Shown: positions 24,338 to 33,571 of the stretch, piece by piece
Position numbering within the stretch: the stretch's first letter is position 1
Layout: each line of letters starts with the position of its first letter
Source of the DNA: Acuticoccus sp. I52.16.1
Lineage (GTDB): Bacteria > Pseudomonadota > Alphaproteobacteria > Rhizobiales > Amorphaceae
NCBI RefSeq assembly: GCF_022865125.1
Contig: NZ_CP094828.1
Coordinates: forward strand, 3,341,219 to 3,405,218
Length of the DNA: 64,000 bases
Direction of reading: 5' to 3'
Program-made: the position numbers and the translations under genes
The notes under the pieces: model-generated
The model's database searches: none
Seen by the model: the letters and a program-made list of their open reading frames with translations, nothing else
Told to the model about the DNA's origin: nothing

Positions 24338-26761
24338 CTACCTGAAGTAGGTCTCGGCGAGGAGGTCGGACATGGTGGCGAGGGCGCTTTCCAGTTCGGC
24401 GAGCGCGCTCTGGTCGAGCCCCTCGGGCGTGCGGACGGCGACGTCGGTGCGGGTCTGGAGGGCGGCGCGCTGCAACGGTGAGAGCTGGCGGTGCGTCTCG
24501 CCGCCGGGCAGGAAGCCGAGGTGCGACCAGATCTCGTTCAACTGGTAGATCACCGAGCGCGGATTGAGCGGGTCGAGCGCCAGGAGGTCCACCACGGTGG
24601 CGCGATTGGTGGCGACGGCATAGCGGCGGCGGTGGCTCATCTCGCTGTCGGCCACCTCCACCGCGAGGTCGAGGGCGCCGTCGGGCGCATCCTCGTCGGC
24701 GAATTGCGACAGGAGGCCGGTCAGCGAGATGGCGCGCTCCAGCGAACGGCCGATCGACATGAAGCGCCAGCCGTTGAAGCGGTACATGTTGTCGTGCACC
24801 AACCCTGTGAAGCCCGACAGGCTGCGCAGGATGAGGCTCATCGCGCGCGCCGTGTCGTCGCCGCGCGTCGGATGCTCGGCGAGGCGCTGCACCGTCTTCG
24901 ACAGCTCGTCGAGCGCCGCCCAGCCGTCGACCGAGAAACGGTCGCGCACGTTGGACGCCGCCCGCGCGGCCGACTCCAGCGTGACGCGGACCCCCTCCGG
25001 CATCGGTTCGCGCGGATCGCTGCCGAGCCACGTGAGATATTCCGCCGAGCGGCGCACGAGCGGCAGGTCTTCCGAGATCGACTCCGCGACGCGCACATGG
25101 TGCGCCCGAAGGAGCCGCACCCGGTACTCCGCCCGCTCCACATAGCGGCCGAGCCAATAGAGGCTGTCCGCCGCCCGGCTCGGCAGCATCGACTGCTGCT
25201 GGCGCAGATAGGGTCCGGTCTGCGCCGCCAGCATCGACTCGGCCGGCACGTCCGACTTGGAGACCACCCACACGTCCGCCGCCGAGCCGCCGTTCTGCAT
25301 GGTCAACGTGACGGCATCGGACGCGGGACCGATGCGGGCGAAGCCGCCGGGCATGATCGTCCACCCTTCGCGGGTGCGCGCCAGGAAGACGCGCAGGCTC
25401 ATCGGCCGCGGCACGAGGCGCCCGTCGTCGAGCGCGGGCGTCGTGGAGAGGGTGACGGACTCCTGTGCCACCAGCTGGTCGGCGTTGCGGTCGATCCACT
25501 GGCCGAGCGCCAGACGCGAGGCGGGGTCGGTCGCGACGGGGGCGGAGACGTCGTCGAGGTCGAACAGCAGCCGCGTCGCGTAGGCGTTGCCGATCGTCAT
25601 GCGATGCGCGTTCGCCTTCACGTAAGCGCGCTCCTCGTCCTGACCGCACCACCACGTGGCGATGTTCGGCAGGCGCAGCGGCTCGTCCAGCAGCTCCTCG
25701 GCGAGGCGGGGCATGAAGGCGAGCAGCGCTCGCGTCTCCAGGACACCGGACCCCAACGCGTTGACCAGTGTGACCCCACCGGTGCGCGCCGCGCCGAGCA
25801 TGCCGGGCGTGCCGATGGCCGACGTCTCCTCCAGCTCCAGCGGGTCGGCCCACACCGAATCGAGCCGTCGCCACAGGACGCTCACCGGTTGCAGTCCGGC
25901 CACGGTGCGCACCATCAGCCGCCCGTCGACGACGGTGAGATCGTCCCCCTCCAGCAGCATGAAGCCGAGATAGCGGGCGATGTAGGCGTGCTCGAAGTAG
26001 GTGTCGTTCATCGGCCCCGGCGTCAGGATGCCGACGCGCGACAGCTCCGAGTCGCGCAGGTTGATCAGCGCGTCGCGGAAGCCGCGGAAGAAGCCGGCGA
26101 GGCGGTGGACGTTGGCGCGGGCGAAATGGTCGGCATAGACGCGGGTGGTGGCGATGCGGTTCTCCAGCGCGAAGCCGGCGCCGGAGGGGGCCTGGGTCCG
26201 GTCGCCCAGCACCCACCATTGTCCCTGCGGCCCGCGCCCGATGTCGAACGCCACGAAGTGCAGGAAGTGTCCGCCGCGCGGGGTGACGCCCACCAGCGGA
26301 CGCAGCCACTCCGGGTTCTGCGCCAGCAACGCCGGCGGCAGGTGGCCCTGGTTCACTAGGCGGCCGGGACCGTAGATGTCGGCCAGGATGCGCTCCAGCA
26401 GCTCGGCGCGCTGGACGAGGCCCTCGCCGATCTCGGTCCACTCGTCCTCGTCGATCAGGACGGGAACGTGGGAGAGCGGCCAGTCGCGCTCGGCGGCTTC
26501 GGGCGTCCCGTACTGGCGGTAGTAGACGCCGGCGTCGCGCAGGTACTGGTCGCCGCGGGCCTGCCGGGCGCGCAGCTCGTCCTCGTCCATCCGCGCGACG
26601 GCCTCGATGAAGCTCCGCCACACCGGGCGGATCGCACCGTCCGCGCCCAACAGCTCGTCCGGCACCTCCTTGGAGATCTTGTAGCCGGCGAGGAGGCGCT
26701 CGACCGCGTCCTCCTCTTCCGGTGCGCCGGCGTCCTGCGGGGCGTCGTCGGGCAAGGCCAT
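24338..26761 (-). CDS. Circularly permuted ATP-grasp + alpha-E domain fusion protein
   Basis: An 807-residue fusion. Residues about 20-480 are a circularly permuted type 2 ATP-grasp domain (COG2308): GDRTQAPSGAGFALENR, LTPGPMNDTYFEHAYIAR and VTLVNALGSGVLE are recognisable. Residues about 500-807 are the helical alpha-E domain (COG2307), starting SRAADSLYWLGRYVERAEYR. Such ATP-grasp proteins are predicted to form amide bonds, possibly adding residues to a peptide or small acceptor. The halves are usually separate genes and are fused here. It sits three bases after the DUF2126 gene and three before the short transglutaminase gene, in the classical gene order for this predicted peptide-modification system. 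Confidence 0.92.
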   Translation of the reverse strand: MALPDDAPQDAGAPEEEDAVERLLAGYKISKEVPDELLGADGAIRPVWRSFIEAVARMDEDELRARQARGDQYLRDAGVYYRQYGTPEAAERDWPLSHVPVLIDEDEWTEIGEGLVQRAELLERILADIYGPGRLVNQGHLPPALLAQNPEWLRPLVGVTPRGGHFLHFVAFDIGRGPQGQWWVLGDRTQAPSGAGFALENRIATTRVYADHFARANVHRLAGFFRGFRDALINLRDSELSRVGILTPGPMNDTYFEHAYIARYLGFMLLEGDDLTVVDGRLMVRTVAGLQPVSVLWRRLDSVWADPLELEETSAIGTPGMLGAARTGGVTLVNALGSGVLETRALLAFMPRLAEELLDEPLRLPNIATWWCGQDEERAYVKANAHRMTIGNAYATRLLFDLDDVSAPVATDPASRLALGQWIDRNADQLVAQESVTLSTTPALDDGRLVPRPMSLRVFLARTREGWTIMPGGFARIGPASDAVTLTMQNGGSAADVWVVSKSDVPAESMLAAQTGPYLRQQQSMLPSRAADSLYWLGRYVERAEYRVRLLRAHHVRVAESISEDLPLVRRSAEYLTWLGSDPREPMPEGVRVTLESAARAASNVRDRFSVDGWAALDELSKTVQRLAEHPTRGDDTARAMSLILRSLSGFTGLVHDNMYRFNGWRFMSIGRSLERAISLTGLLSQFADEDAPDGALDLAVEVADSEMSHRRRYAVATNRATVVDLLALDPLNPRSVIYQLNEIWSHLGFLPGGETHRQLSPLQRAALQTRTDVAVRTPEGLDQSALAELESALATMSDLLAETYFR

Positions 26762-26764
26762 GGG

Positions 26765-29700
26765 CTAGTAGCCGGCGGAGCGCCGCAGATCGAGGGTCAA
26801 CGGAAACTCCGGATGCGGCACCTCCGGGGCCGGAGCATAGACCCCCGGAGTATGTCCGCGCTCCTCGAATCGCGCAAGGCGGCGGGACTCGGCCTCGTAG
26901 CCGTTGATCGGGAACGTCTCGTGTGCGCGCCCGCCGGGGTGGGCGACATGGTAGACGCAGCCGCCCAGCGCCTTGCCCGTCCAGCGGTCGAAGATGTCGA
27001 ACGTCAGGGGGGCGTTGACGGGCGTCACCGGATGCAGCGCCATCGGCGGCTGCCAGGCCTTGTAGCGCACCCCCGCGACGGCGACGCCGTTGGTCCGCGT
27101 TGCCGTCATCGGCACGGGGCGCTGGTTGCAGGCGACGGCGTAGCGGTCCGGATCGGTGGTGGTCAGCTTCACCTGGACGCGCTCGGAGGACGAGTCGGTG
27201 TAGCGCACCGTCCCGCCGATGGCGCCCACTTCGCCAAGGACGTGCCACGGCTCCAGCGACTGACGCACCTCCAGGTGGACGTTGTCGATCTCCACCTCGC
27301 CGCAGAAGGGGAAGCGGAACTCGGCCTGCGCCTCGTACCACTCGGGGCGCAGCTCGAAGCCGTGGTCCGCGAGGTCGCGCAGCACCTCGAGGAAGTCTTC
27401 CCAGATGAAGTGCGGCAGCATGAACCGGTCGTGCAGGGTGGTGCCCCAGCGCGTGAACCGGCCCGAGAGCGGCGCCTGCCACATGCGCGCGATGATCGCC
27501 CGCAGCAGCACCTGCTGGGCGAGCGACATGCGCGCGTCGGGCGGCATCTCGAAGCCGCGGAACTCGACGAGGCCGAGGCGGCCGGTGGGGCCGTCGGGCG
27601 AGTACAGCTTGTCGATGCAGATCTCGGAGCGGTGGGTGTTGCCGGTGACGTCCACCAGGAGATTGCGCAGCAGCCGGTCGGTCAGCCACGGCAGCGGCGG
27701 CAGCGCGCCGTCGGAGGGCGCCGGCATCTGCGCCAGCGCGATCTCCAGCTCGTAGAGGTGATCGGCGCGGTTCTCGTCGACGCGCGGGGCCTGCGAGGTC
27801 GGGCCGATGAAGAGGCCGGAGAAGAGGTAGGAGAGCGCCGGGTGCCGCTGCCAGTGCAGGATGAGGCTCTTCAAGAGGTCCGGCCGGCGCAGGAAGGGCG
27901 AATCCATCGGCGTCGAGCCGCCGACCACCACGTGGTTGCCGCCGCCGGTGCCGGTGTGGCGCCCGTCCACCATGAACTTGTCCGCCCCGAGCCGCGAGTG
28001 GCGCGCCGCGTCGTAGACCGCCTCGGTGATCGCCACGCAGTCGTCCCAGGAGTGGGCCGGCTGGATGTTGACCTCGATGACGCCGGGGTCCGGCGCGACG
28101 CGCACCACGTTGAGCCGCGGGTCAGGCGGTGGCGCGTAACCCTCGATGTGCACCGGGGTGCCGAGCCGCTTGGCCGCCGACTCGATCGCCGCCAGCAGCT
28201 CCAGGTAGTCCTCGATCCGCTCGACCGGCGGGACGAAGACGCACAGCCGCCCGTCGCGCACCTCCACCGCCATCGCGGTGCGCACATAGCCGTCGATCTC
28301 CGGGCCGAGGTGCTGGGCGACCAGCTCCTGCGACGGGCGCGACGCGGTGAAACGGCCGATGGACTGGCCGCGGTCGTGCGCGGCGACGGCGTCCGGGTCG
28401 CGGAAGTTCGGCAGCGGGTCGCGCGGCACCGTAGGGTCGGCGGTGTTGACGTAGGGGTATTGGGCCGGGGTCAGGAAAGGCAGGGAGGCGAGGGGAAGAC
28501 GATAACCGATCGAGGAATCGCCGGGCGCGAGGTAGACGTAGCCACGCCGCGTGCGCCAGCGCTCCGACATCCAGCGCCCCGCGTTGGAGCGGCTCTGCCA
28601 GCGCTGCACCGGCAGGACGTAGCCGGCCGGCGTGGTCAGCCCGCGGTCGAACACCTTGGCGATGCGCGCGCGCGCCTCGGCGTCTTCCAGCTCGGCGTTG
28701 GTGGGCGTCACGTTGGCGGGGAGGTTGGCCTCCCGCAGCACCCATTCCGCCGGATCCTCGAACGCGGGGACGACGTAGTCCGGCTCCACCCCCAGCGTCT
28801 CGGCGACGGTGGTCAGCAGCGCCCCCGCGTCCTCGGAGGTGACGCCGGTGTCGGCCCCTTCGCGGGCGATCAAGTTGGGGTCGTCCCACAGGGGCACGTC
28901 GTCGCGCCGCCAGTAGAGCGAGAACGTCCACCGCGGCAGCGTCTCGCCCGGATACCACTTGCCCTGGCCGTAGTGGAGGAAGCCGTCTGGGGCGAACTCG
29001 TCGCGCAGGCGGCGGATCAGGTCGTCGGCGCGCTCGCGCTTGGTGGGGCCGACGGCGGCCGAGTTCCACTCGTCCGCCTCGAAGTCGTCGATCGACACGA
29101 ACGTCGGCTCGCCGCCCATCGTCAGGCGCACGTCGCCGGCGGTGAGCGCGGCGTCGACCTTGTGGCCCAGCGTGTTGAGTGCGGCCCAGGACTCGTCGCT
29201 GAACGGCTTGGTGATGCGCGGGTGCTCGGCGACCCGGTAGACCTTCATGTCGAACGAGAAGTCGACCTCGGCGAAGCTCGCGAGGCCCGAGATCGGCGCG
29301 GCGTTCTTGTAGTGGGGCGTGGCGGCGAGGGGGATGTGGCTCTCGCCCGTCAGGAGCCCCGACGTGGGGTCGAGGCCGACCCAGCCGGCGCCGGGGATGT
29401 AGGCCTCGCACCAGGCATGCAGGTCCGTGAAGTCGACGTCGGTGCCGGAGGGGCCGTCCAGCGCCTCGAGGTCGGGCTTGAGCTGGATGAGGTAGCCCGA
29501 GCAGAAGCGCGCCGCGATCCCGAGATGGCGCAGCGCCTGCACCAGCAGCCACGAGGAGTCGCGGCACGAGCCCTTGCCGGTCTCGAACGTCTCCTCCGGC
29601 GTCTGCACGCCCGGCTCCATGCGGATCACGTAGCCGATGCCGTTCGCGACCTTCTGGTTCATGGCGACCAGGAAGTCGACGATGCGCCGCGGCGTCCGGT

Positions 29701-30103
29701 CGACGTCGGCGAGGAAGGCCGAAAGATGCGGGCCGGCCGGCTCGGCCTTCAGGTAGATCGAGAGATCTTCCGCGATGTCGGGATCGTAGGCGAAGGGATA
29801 ATTCTCCGCGCTCTCCTCGACGAAAAAGTCGAACGGGTTGTAGACCGACATGTCGGCGACGACGTCGACCTCGATCTTGAATTCACGCACGGGCTCGGGG
29901 AAGACGAGCCGGGCCATCCAGTTCCCGTACGGGTCCTGCTGATGGTTGATGAAGTGGTTCGCGGGCGAGATCTTCAGCGAATGCGAAATCACCCGCGTGC
30001 GCGAATGCGGCGCGGGGCGCAGCCGGACGACCTGGGGCCCAAGCGTGACGGGACGGTCGTACTTGTAGTGCGTCAGGTGGTAGATTGCGGCCTTGATCGA
30101 CAT
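26765..30103 (-). CDS. Transglutaminase-like + DUF2126 large protein
   Basis: A 1112-residue protein, first gene of the operon. Residues about 1-290 contain the transglutaminase module with catalytic Cys in [20 protein letters not shown], His in [15 protein letters not shown] and Asp in GLDPTSG. Residues about 330-1112 form the DUF2126 region, with [20 protein letters not shown] and [23 protein letters not shown]2126 is thought to relate to glutamine-synthetase-like amidoligases. [19 protein letters not shown] at ATG 30103 matches the expected start; the 21 residues upstream in frame are not conserved-looking. Length is normal for the family. Predicted role: building and trimming an unknown peptide or amide together with the next two genes. 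Confidence 0.92.
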   Translation of the reverse strand: MSIKAAIYHLTHYKYDRPVTLGPQVVRLRPAPHSRTRVISHSLKISPANHFINHQQDPYGNWMARLVFPEPVREFKIEVDVVADMSVYNPFDFFVEESAENYPFAYDPDIAEDLSIYLKAEPAGPHLSAFLADVDRTPRRIVDFLVAMNQKVANGIGYVIRMEPGVQTPEETFETGKGSCRDSSWLLVQALRHLGIAARFCSGYLIQLKPDLEALDGPSGTDVDFTDLHAWCEAYIPGAGWVGLDPTSGLLTGESHIPLAATPHYKNAAPISGLASFAEVDFSFDMKVYRVAEHPRITKPFSDESWAALNTLGHKVDAALTAGDVRLTMGGEPTFVSIDDFEADEWNSAAVGPTKRERADDLIRRLRDEFAPDGFLHYGQGKWYPGETLPRWTFSLYWRRDDVPLWDDPNLIAREGADTGVTSEDAGALLTTVAETLGVEPDYVVPAFEDPAEWVLREANLPANVTPTNAELEDAEARARIAKVFDRGLTTPAGYVLPVQRWQSRSNAGRWMSERWRTRRGYVYLAPGDSSIGYRLPLASLPFLTPAQYPYVNTADPTVPRDPLPNFRDPDAVAAHDRGQSIGRFTASRPSQELVAQHLGPEIDGYVRTAMAVEVRDGRLCVFVPPVERIEDYLELLAAIESAAKRLGTPVHIEGYAPPPDPRLNVVRVAPDPGVIEVNIQPAHSWDDCVAITEAVYDAARHSRLGADKFMVDGRHTGTGGGNHVVVGGSTPMDSPFLRRPDLLKSLILHWQRHPALSYLFSGLFIGPTSQAPRVDENRADHLYELEIALAQMPAPSDGALPPLPWLTDRLLRNLLVDVTGNTHRSEICIDKLYSPDGPTGRLGLVEFRGFEMPPDARMSLAQQVLLRAIIARMWQAPLSGRFTRWGTTLHDRFMLPHFIWEDFLEVLRDLADHGFELRPEWYEAQAEFRFPFCGEVEIDNVHLEVRQSLEPWHVLGEVGAIGGTVRYTDSSSERVQVKLTTTDPDRYAVACNQRPVPMTATRTNGVAVAGVRYKAWQPPMALHPVTPVNAPLTFDIFDRWTGKALGGCVYHVAHPGGRAHETFPINGYEAESRRLARFEERGHTPGVYAPAPEVPHPEFPLTLDLRRSAGY

Positions 30104-30271
30104 GGGTCTCGCGTCTTCACTCGTGCAGCAAACCTCTGGTTTTTCACACTTCGCTGTGACGCACAAACCATGTCTTGCCGCGCGGCGCTTCGGCGGCGGT
30201 GTGCGTGATGTTTATCGCGCCACCGCCACCGCCACCGTCGCCGTCGCCTGCTGGGCCGCCGTCCCGGCGTG

Positions 30272-30838
30272 TCAGGCCGCTTGCGTCTCGCGCACCTCGA
30301 CCCGGTCGAGGAAGGTGGCGAACTTGGCCACGAACGCCTCGAGGAAGGAGCGGGTCGTGTCGTCGGTGACGTCGAACGTATCGTCGATCAGGCCGGGCTT
30401 GGTCTGGAAGTAGACCTCCGGCTGGCCGAGCACCACCATGTCGAGCACCGTCGCGATGTAGCGCAGGTGCGACTGGGCGATGGCGGTGCCGATCGCGCCC
30501 GGCGTCGTGCCGATCACGGCCGCCGGCTTGCCCACCCAGGCGTTCTGCCCATACGGCTTGGACGCCCAGGCGAGGGCGTTGTTGAGCAGCGGCGGGATGG
30601 TGCGATTGTACTCCGGCGTGACGAACAGGACCGCTTCGGCCGCGGCGATCTCCGCCTTGAACGCGGTGACGGCGGCGGGCGTGTCGCGCCACAGGTCGTC
30701 GTTGTACATCGGCAGATCGTCGATCGCGACGAACTTGAAGGCGAGGCGGCCGGCGGCCAGCTTCTCGATCGCGCGTGCCAGCTTCAGGTTGATCGATCCC
30801 TCGCGGGCGCTGCCGACGATGACGGTGACGGTTTTCAT
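30272..30838 (-). CDS. NADPH-dependent FMN reductase family protein
   Basis: A 188-residue flavodoxin-fold oxidoreductase. VGSAREGSINLKLARA is the FMN-phosphate loop, and PEYNRTIPPLLNNALAWASK is the second flavin-binding loop, both diagnostic of NAD(P)H:FMN or quinone/azo reductases of the ArsH/ChrR-like family. The start at 30838 has GGAG seven bases upstream, set inside an inverted repeat. It diverges from an HxlR regulator, a common pairing in which the regulator senses an electrophile or quinone and controls the reductase. It is not part of the transglutaminase operon, which starts 168 bases downstream. Confidence 0.9.
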   Translation of the reverse strand: MKTVTVIVGSAREGSINLKLARAIEKLAAGRLAFKFVAIDDLPMYNDDLWRDTPAAVTAFKAEIAAAEAVLFVTPEYNRTIPPLLNNALAWASKPYGQNAWVGKPAAVIGTTPGAIGTAIAQSHLRYIATVLDMVVLGQPEVYFQTKPGLIDDTFDVTDDTTRSFLEAFVAKFATFLDRVEVRETQAA

Positions 30839-30840
30839 CG

Positions 30841-30891
30841 GATACTCCGGTATCGTAAAGTGACCGCCGTACCACCTATATGACCCAGTCA
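30841..30891. promoter_or_regulatory. Candidate HxlR operators in the divergent spacer
   Basis: Two inverted repeats lie in the 82-base spacer: GATAC-TCCG-GTATC at 30841-30854, overlapping the reductase Shine-Dalgarno, and TGAC-CCA-GTCA at 30881-30891 beside a TATATG that may be a -10 element. Either could bind the divergently encoded HxlR protein. Confidence 0.45.
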
Positions 30892-30920
30892 CAGTCGCAA
30901 GACGGCACTTTGAGGTAACC

Positions 30921-31358
30921 ATGGGCGCACCGAAGGAACCCGAGTATGAGTTCAGAGGCACCTGCTGCCGGCCGGTGAAGGAGCTGTTGTCGCGGATCGG
31001 CGGCAAATGGACCGTCCTGATCGTCACGCGCCTCGCGGACGGGCCGCGCCGGTTCTCCGACCTGAAGCGCGAGATCGAGGATATCAGCCAGAAGATGCTG
31101 ACCTCCACGCTGCGCGAGCTGGAGCGCGACGGTTTCGTGAAACGCACCGTCACCCCCTCGATCCCGCCGCGGGTCGACTACGAGCTGACCGACCTCGGGT
31201 TCGACCTGTTGAACCCGCTTGAGGCGCTCGGCGCCTGGGCCGTGCGCAACCAGTTCCGCGTCGACGCCGCGCGGGCCCGCTTCGGCAAGGGCGACGCCGC
31301 GGAGGTGAAGCCGCATCGCCCCGCCGGAGACGCGGACAGCGCCCGCCTCTCGCTCTGA
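30921..31358 (+). CDS. HxlR-family winged-helix transcriptional regulator
   Basis: A 145-residue regulator. A Cys pair (GTCCRPVKELLSRIGGKW) precedes the HxlR core LIVTRLADGPRRFSDLKREI, then DISQKMLTSTLRELERDGFV and the wing TPSIPPRVDYELTDLG. HxlR proteins often sense quinones or aldehydes through an N-terminal Cys, which is present here. The divergent FMN reductase is the likely target. The residues after about 120 form a polar, probably disordered tail. A strong intrinsic terminator follows within 25 bases of the stop. Confidence 0.93.
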   Translation: MGAPKEPEYEFRGTCCRPVKELLSRIGGKWTVLIVTRLADGPRRFSDLKREIEDISQKMLTSTLRELERDGFVKRTVTPSIPPRVDYELTDLGFDLLNPLEALGAWAVRNQFRVDAARARFGKGDAAEVKPHRPAGDADSARLSL

Positions 31359-31381
31359 CGGTCGACCGATCGGACAACGCG

Positions 31382-31418
31382 AAAGGGCGGCTCCCGCAGG
31401 GGAGCCGCCCTTTTTTTT
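31382..31418 (+). terminator. Strong intrinsic terminator after the HxlR gene
   Basis: A perfect 14-bp stem (AAAGGGCGGCTCCC with GGGAGCCGCCCTTT) with a 4-base loop runs straight into eight T (31411-31418). The A residues on the 5' side also give a short T-run on the other strand, so it may serve the convergent opgH gene that ends at 31439. Confidence 0.92.
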
Positions 31419-31438
31419 GTCGTGTCGGGTGGGGCCGG

Positions 31439-33571
31439 TCAGGCCGCCTTGGCGCCCATCGCGCGGCGCTTGGCCAGCTCCAGCGCGTTGGCGAGGAGGC
31501 CGGTGTCGGACAGCAGCGTGAGCCGTTCGGCCGGTGCGAGCCAGCTCGCCAGCTCCTCGATGCTCTGCGCCTCGCCCAGCTTGGCGGCGGCGAGGGCGCG
31601 GGTGGTGTCGAACGAGCCGCGCCCGCGCTGCTCGGGCTCCAGGGCGCCGAGGTGGGCGTCGCACAGCGTCTGGTCCTCGGCGAGCGTGATGAGAGCGTCG
31701 CGCGGCAGGCTGGCGGGGAAGGCGTGCGCCTCGCGCCGGGCCATGCGCAGGACCTCCGGCGGGGCGGCCTCCTGCGGGGTCATCAGCGCGTGGTTGCGGC
31801 GCAGCTTGCGGCCGAGCCAGAACGAGCCGCAGCCCTTGGAGATCGGCACCGCCAGGATCAGGGCGAACAACGTCGGCGACATCCAGGCCGCCAGGGTCGG
31901 CGAGTGGATGAGGGCGATGATGCCCAGCACCAGGCCGCACGCCATGTGGACCATGTGGAACTGCGTCGCCGCCAGCCAGCTCACGCTCGACCCGCTGCGC
32001 GCCTGCGGCAGCCAGCCCACCGCGCGGCCGAGCAGGATCGACATCACGATCCCGGTCTGCGCGATCATCATGATCGGCGCGATCAGCGTGGTGATCACCA
32101 GCTCCAGGAAGGTGGACCCGACGACGCCCAGCGGACCGCCGCAGCCGCGCCGCAGCTCCCGGTCGAAGAGGGCGTTCACCATCGCCATGATCTTGGGCAG
32201 CAGCAGCACCACCAGCGAGATGATGAAGAGCGTCACCATGCGGGCCGAGTCGAAGGCCGGCCACGTCGGGAAGAGGGCGAAGCTGGAGGGGAAGTACTCC
32301 GGCCGGATCAGGGTCGCCTGCACCGAGAGCGCCACGCCGGTGAGCAGCAGGAACAGCCACACCGGGCTCATCACGTAGGCGAGGATGCCGATGGTGAAGT
32401 GCAGCCGCGAGCAGAAGGCGAGGCCCGGCGCGCCGACGAGGCGGGCGTGCTGCAGGTTGCCCTGCGCCCAGCGACGGTCACGCTTGATAACGCCGAAGAG
32501 GTCCGTCGGCGCACCCTCGTAGGAGCCGGTGATGTCCGGACGCATGGTCACGGTCCAGCCGGCGCGGCGGATGAGCGCCGCCTCGACGAAGTCGTGGCTG
32601 AGGATCGACCCGCCGAACGGCGGCCTGCCGGCGAGGCTCGGCAGGCCCGCGGCGCCCGCGAAGGCGGACATGCGGATGATCGCGTTGTGGCCCCAGTAGT
32701 TGCCGTCCTCGCCCTGCCAGGCCGCGATGCCGCCGCCGACCACCTTGCCGGTGACGGTGTTGGCGAACTGCTGGGCGCGGGCGAACGGGGTCTGCCCGCC
32801 GATCAGCTGCGGGTTGGACTGGATGATCCCGGCCTTCGGGTCGGCGATCATCGCCGCACGCAGGCGAGCCATGCAGTCGCCGGTCATCAGGCTGTCGGCG
32901 TCGAGCATGATCATGTGCTCGTATCGACCGCCCCAGCGGCGCACGAAGTCGGCCACATTGCCGGCCTTGCGGTGCGCGTTGTCGCGGCGGCGGCGGTACC
33001 ACACGCGCGTCGGACCGCACTTGGCGCGCAGGATGGCGAGCGCGCGCTCCTCGGCGATCCACACCTCGGGGCTCGTCGTGTCGGAAATGATGAAGACTTC
33101 GAACGATGTGCGCAGCCGCTCCGGCAGGTCGTTGACCATCGCCGCCAGCGCCGAGAACACCTCGCGCGGGTCCTCGTTGTAGATCGGCATGACGATCGCG
33201 GTGAGGCCGCCGGGGGCGTAGATGTCCTCGTTCTTGCCGCGGGGGGCGAAGATGCCGGCGAGCGCGTTGGCGGCGCTGAAGGCGATCCAGCCGAAGGCGA
33301 CGGAGAACGCGGCGAGCAGGACCCACTCGAGCGCCGCGATCGATCCGACCTTGGCGACCGCGTACATCTCGCTGATGCCGAAGATCGTGAGCGACAGGGT
33401 CACCAGCACGAGCGTGGCCCGTGCGGCGATGGTGCGAGGACTGGGGCGGCCAAAGGAATGAGCGCGGAATCCGCGCGTCTGGAAGGATTGTTCGGGCATT
33501 GCCAGCGGAGCTGGCGCCGGAGTCGCAGTCAGTTGCTGCATTGAGCCTAGCGTGTCCATCGGTAAAGCCAT
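31439..33571 (-). CDS. opgH: Glucans biosynthesis glucosyltransferase OpgH/MdoH
   Basis: An inner-membrane family 2 glycosyltransferase of up to 710 residues that polymerises UDP-glucose into the osmoregulated periplasmic glucan backbone. The cytoplasmic domain has YNEDPREVFSAL, MLDADSLMTGD (DxD), ILSHDFVEAALIRRAGW and the RDRRWAQGNLQHARL motif of processive transferases, with hydrophobic helices before and after. It is shorter at the N-terminus than the E. coli enzyme (about 850). The frame opens at 33571, overlapping the opgG stop by about 25 bases; ATG 33541, just past that stop, is an equally plausible start. It is coupled to the upstream opgG. Confidence 0.93.
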   Translation of the reverse strand: MALPMDTLGSMQQLTATPAPAPLAMPEQSFQTRGFRAHSFGRPSPRTIAARATLVLVTLSLTIFGISEMYAVAKVGSIAALEWVLLAAFSVAFGWIAFSAANALAGIFAPRGKNEDIYAPGGLTAIVMPIYNEDPREVFSALAAMVNDLPERLRTSFEVFIISDTTSPEVWIAEERALAILRAKCGPTRVWYRRRRDNAHRKAGNVADFVRRWGGRYEHMIMLDADSLMTGDCMARLRAAMIADPKAGIIQSNPQLIGGQTPFARAQQFANTVTGKVVGGGIAAWQGEDGNYWGHNAIIRMSAFAGAAGLPSLAGRPPFGGSILSHDFVEAALIRRAGWTVTMRPDITGSYEGAPTDLFGVIKRDRRWAQGNLQHARLVGAPGLAFCSRLHFTIGILAYVMSPVWLFLLLTGVALSVQATLIRPEYFPSSFALFPTWPAFDSARMVTLFIISLVVLLLPKIMAMVNALFDRELRRGCGGPLGVVGSTFLELVITTLIAPIMMIAQTGIVMSILLGRAVGWLPQARSGSSVSWLAATQFHMVHMACGLVLGIIALIHSPTLAAWMSPTLFALILAVPISKGCGSFWLGRKLRRNHALMTPQEAAPPEVLRMARREAHAFPASLPRDALITLAEDQTLCDAHLGALEPEQRGRGSFDTTRALAAAKLGEAQSIEELASWLAPAERLTLLSDTGLLANALELAKRRAMGAKAA

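Noticed and set aside
23229-27689. A 1486-codon minus-strand frame across the transglutaminase operon
   Set aside because: It reads across two well-supported genes in another frame and is Arg/Pro-rich with no domain; GC-rich DNA rarely contains chance stops in this frame.
26468-30208. A 1246-codon plus-strand frame opposite the DUF2126 gene
   Set aside because: Composition (Val/Arg/Gly/Asp-rich, no motif) and position opposite a conserved gene mark it as a shadow.
30207-30256. A CCACCG/TCGCCG microsatellite-like run as a regulatory repeat
   Set aside because: The repeats are short and irregular and lie in an ordinary gap; simple GC-rich sequence explains them.
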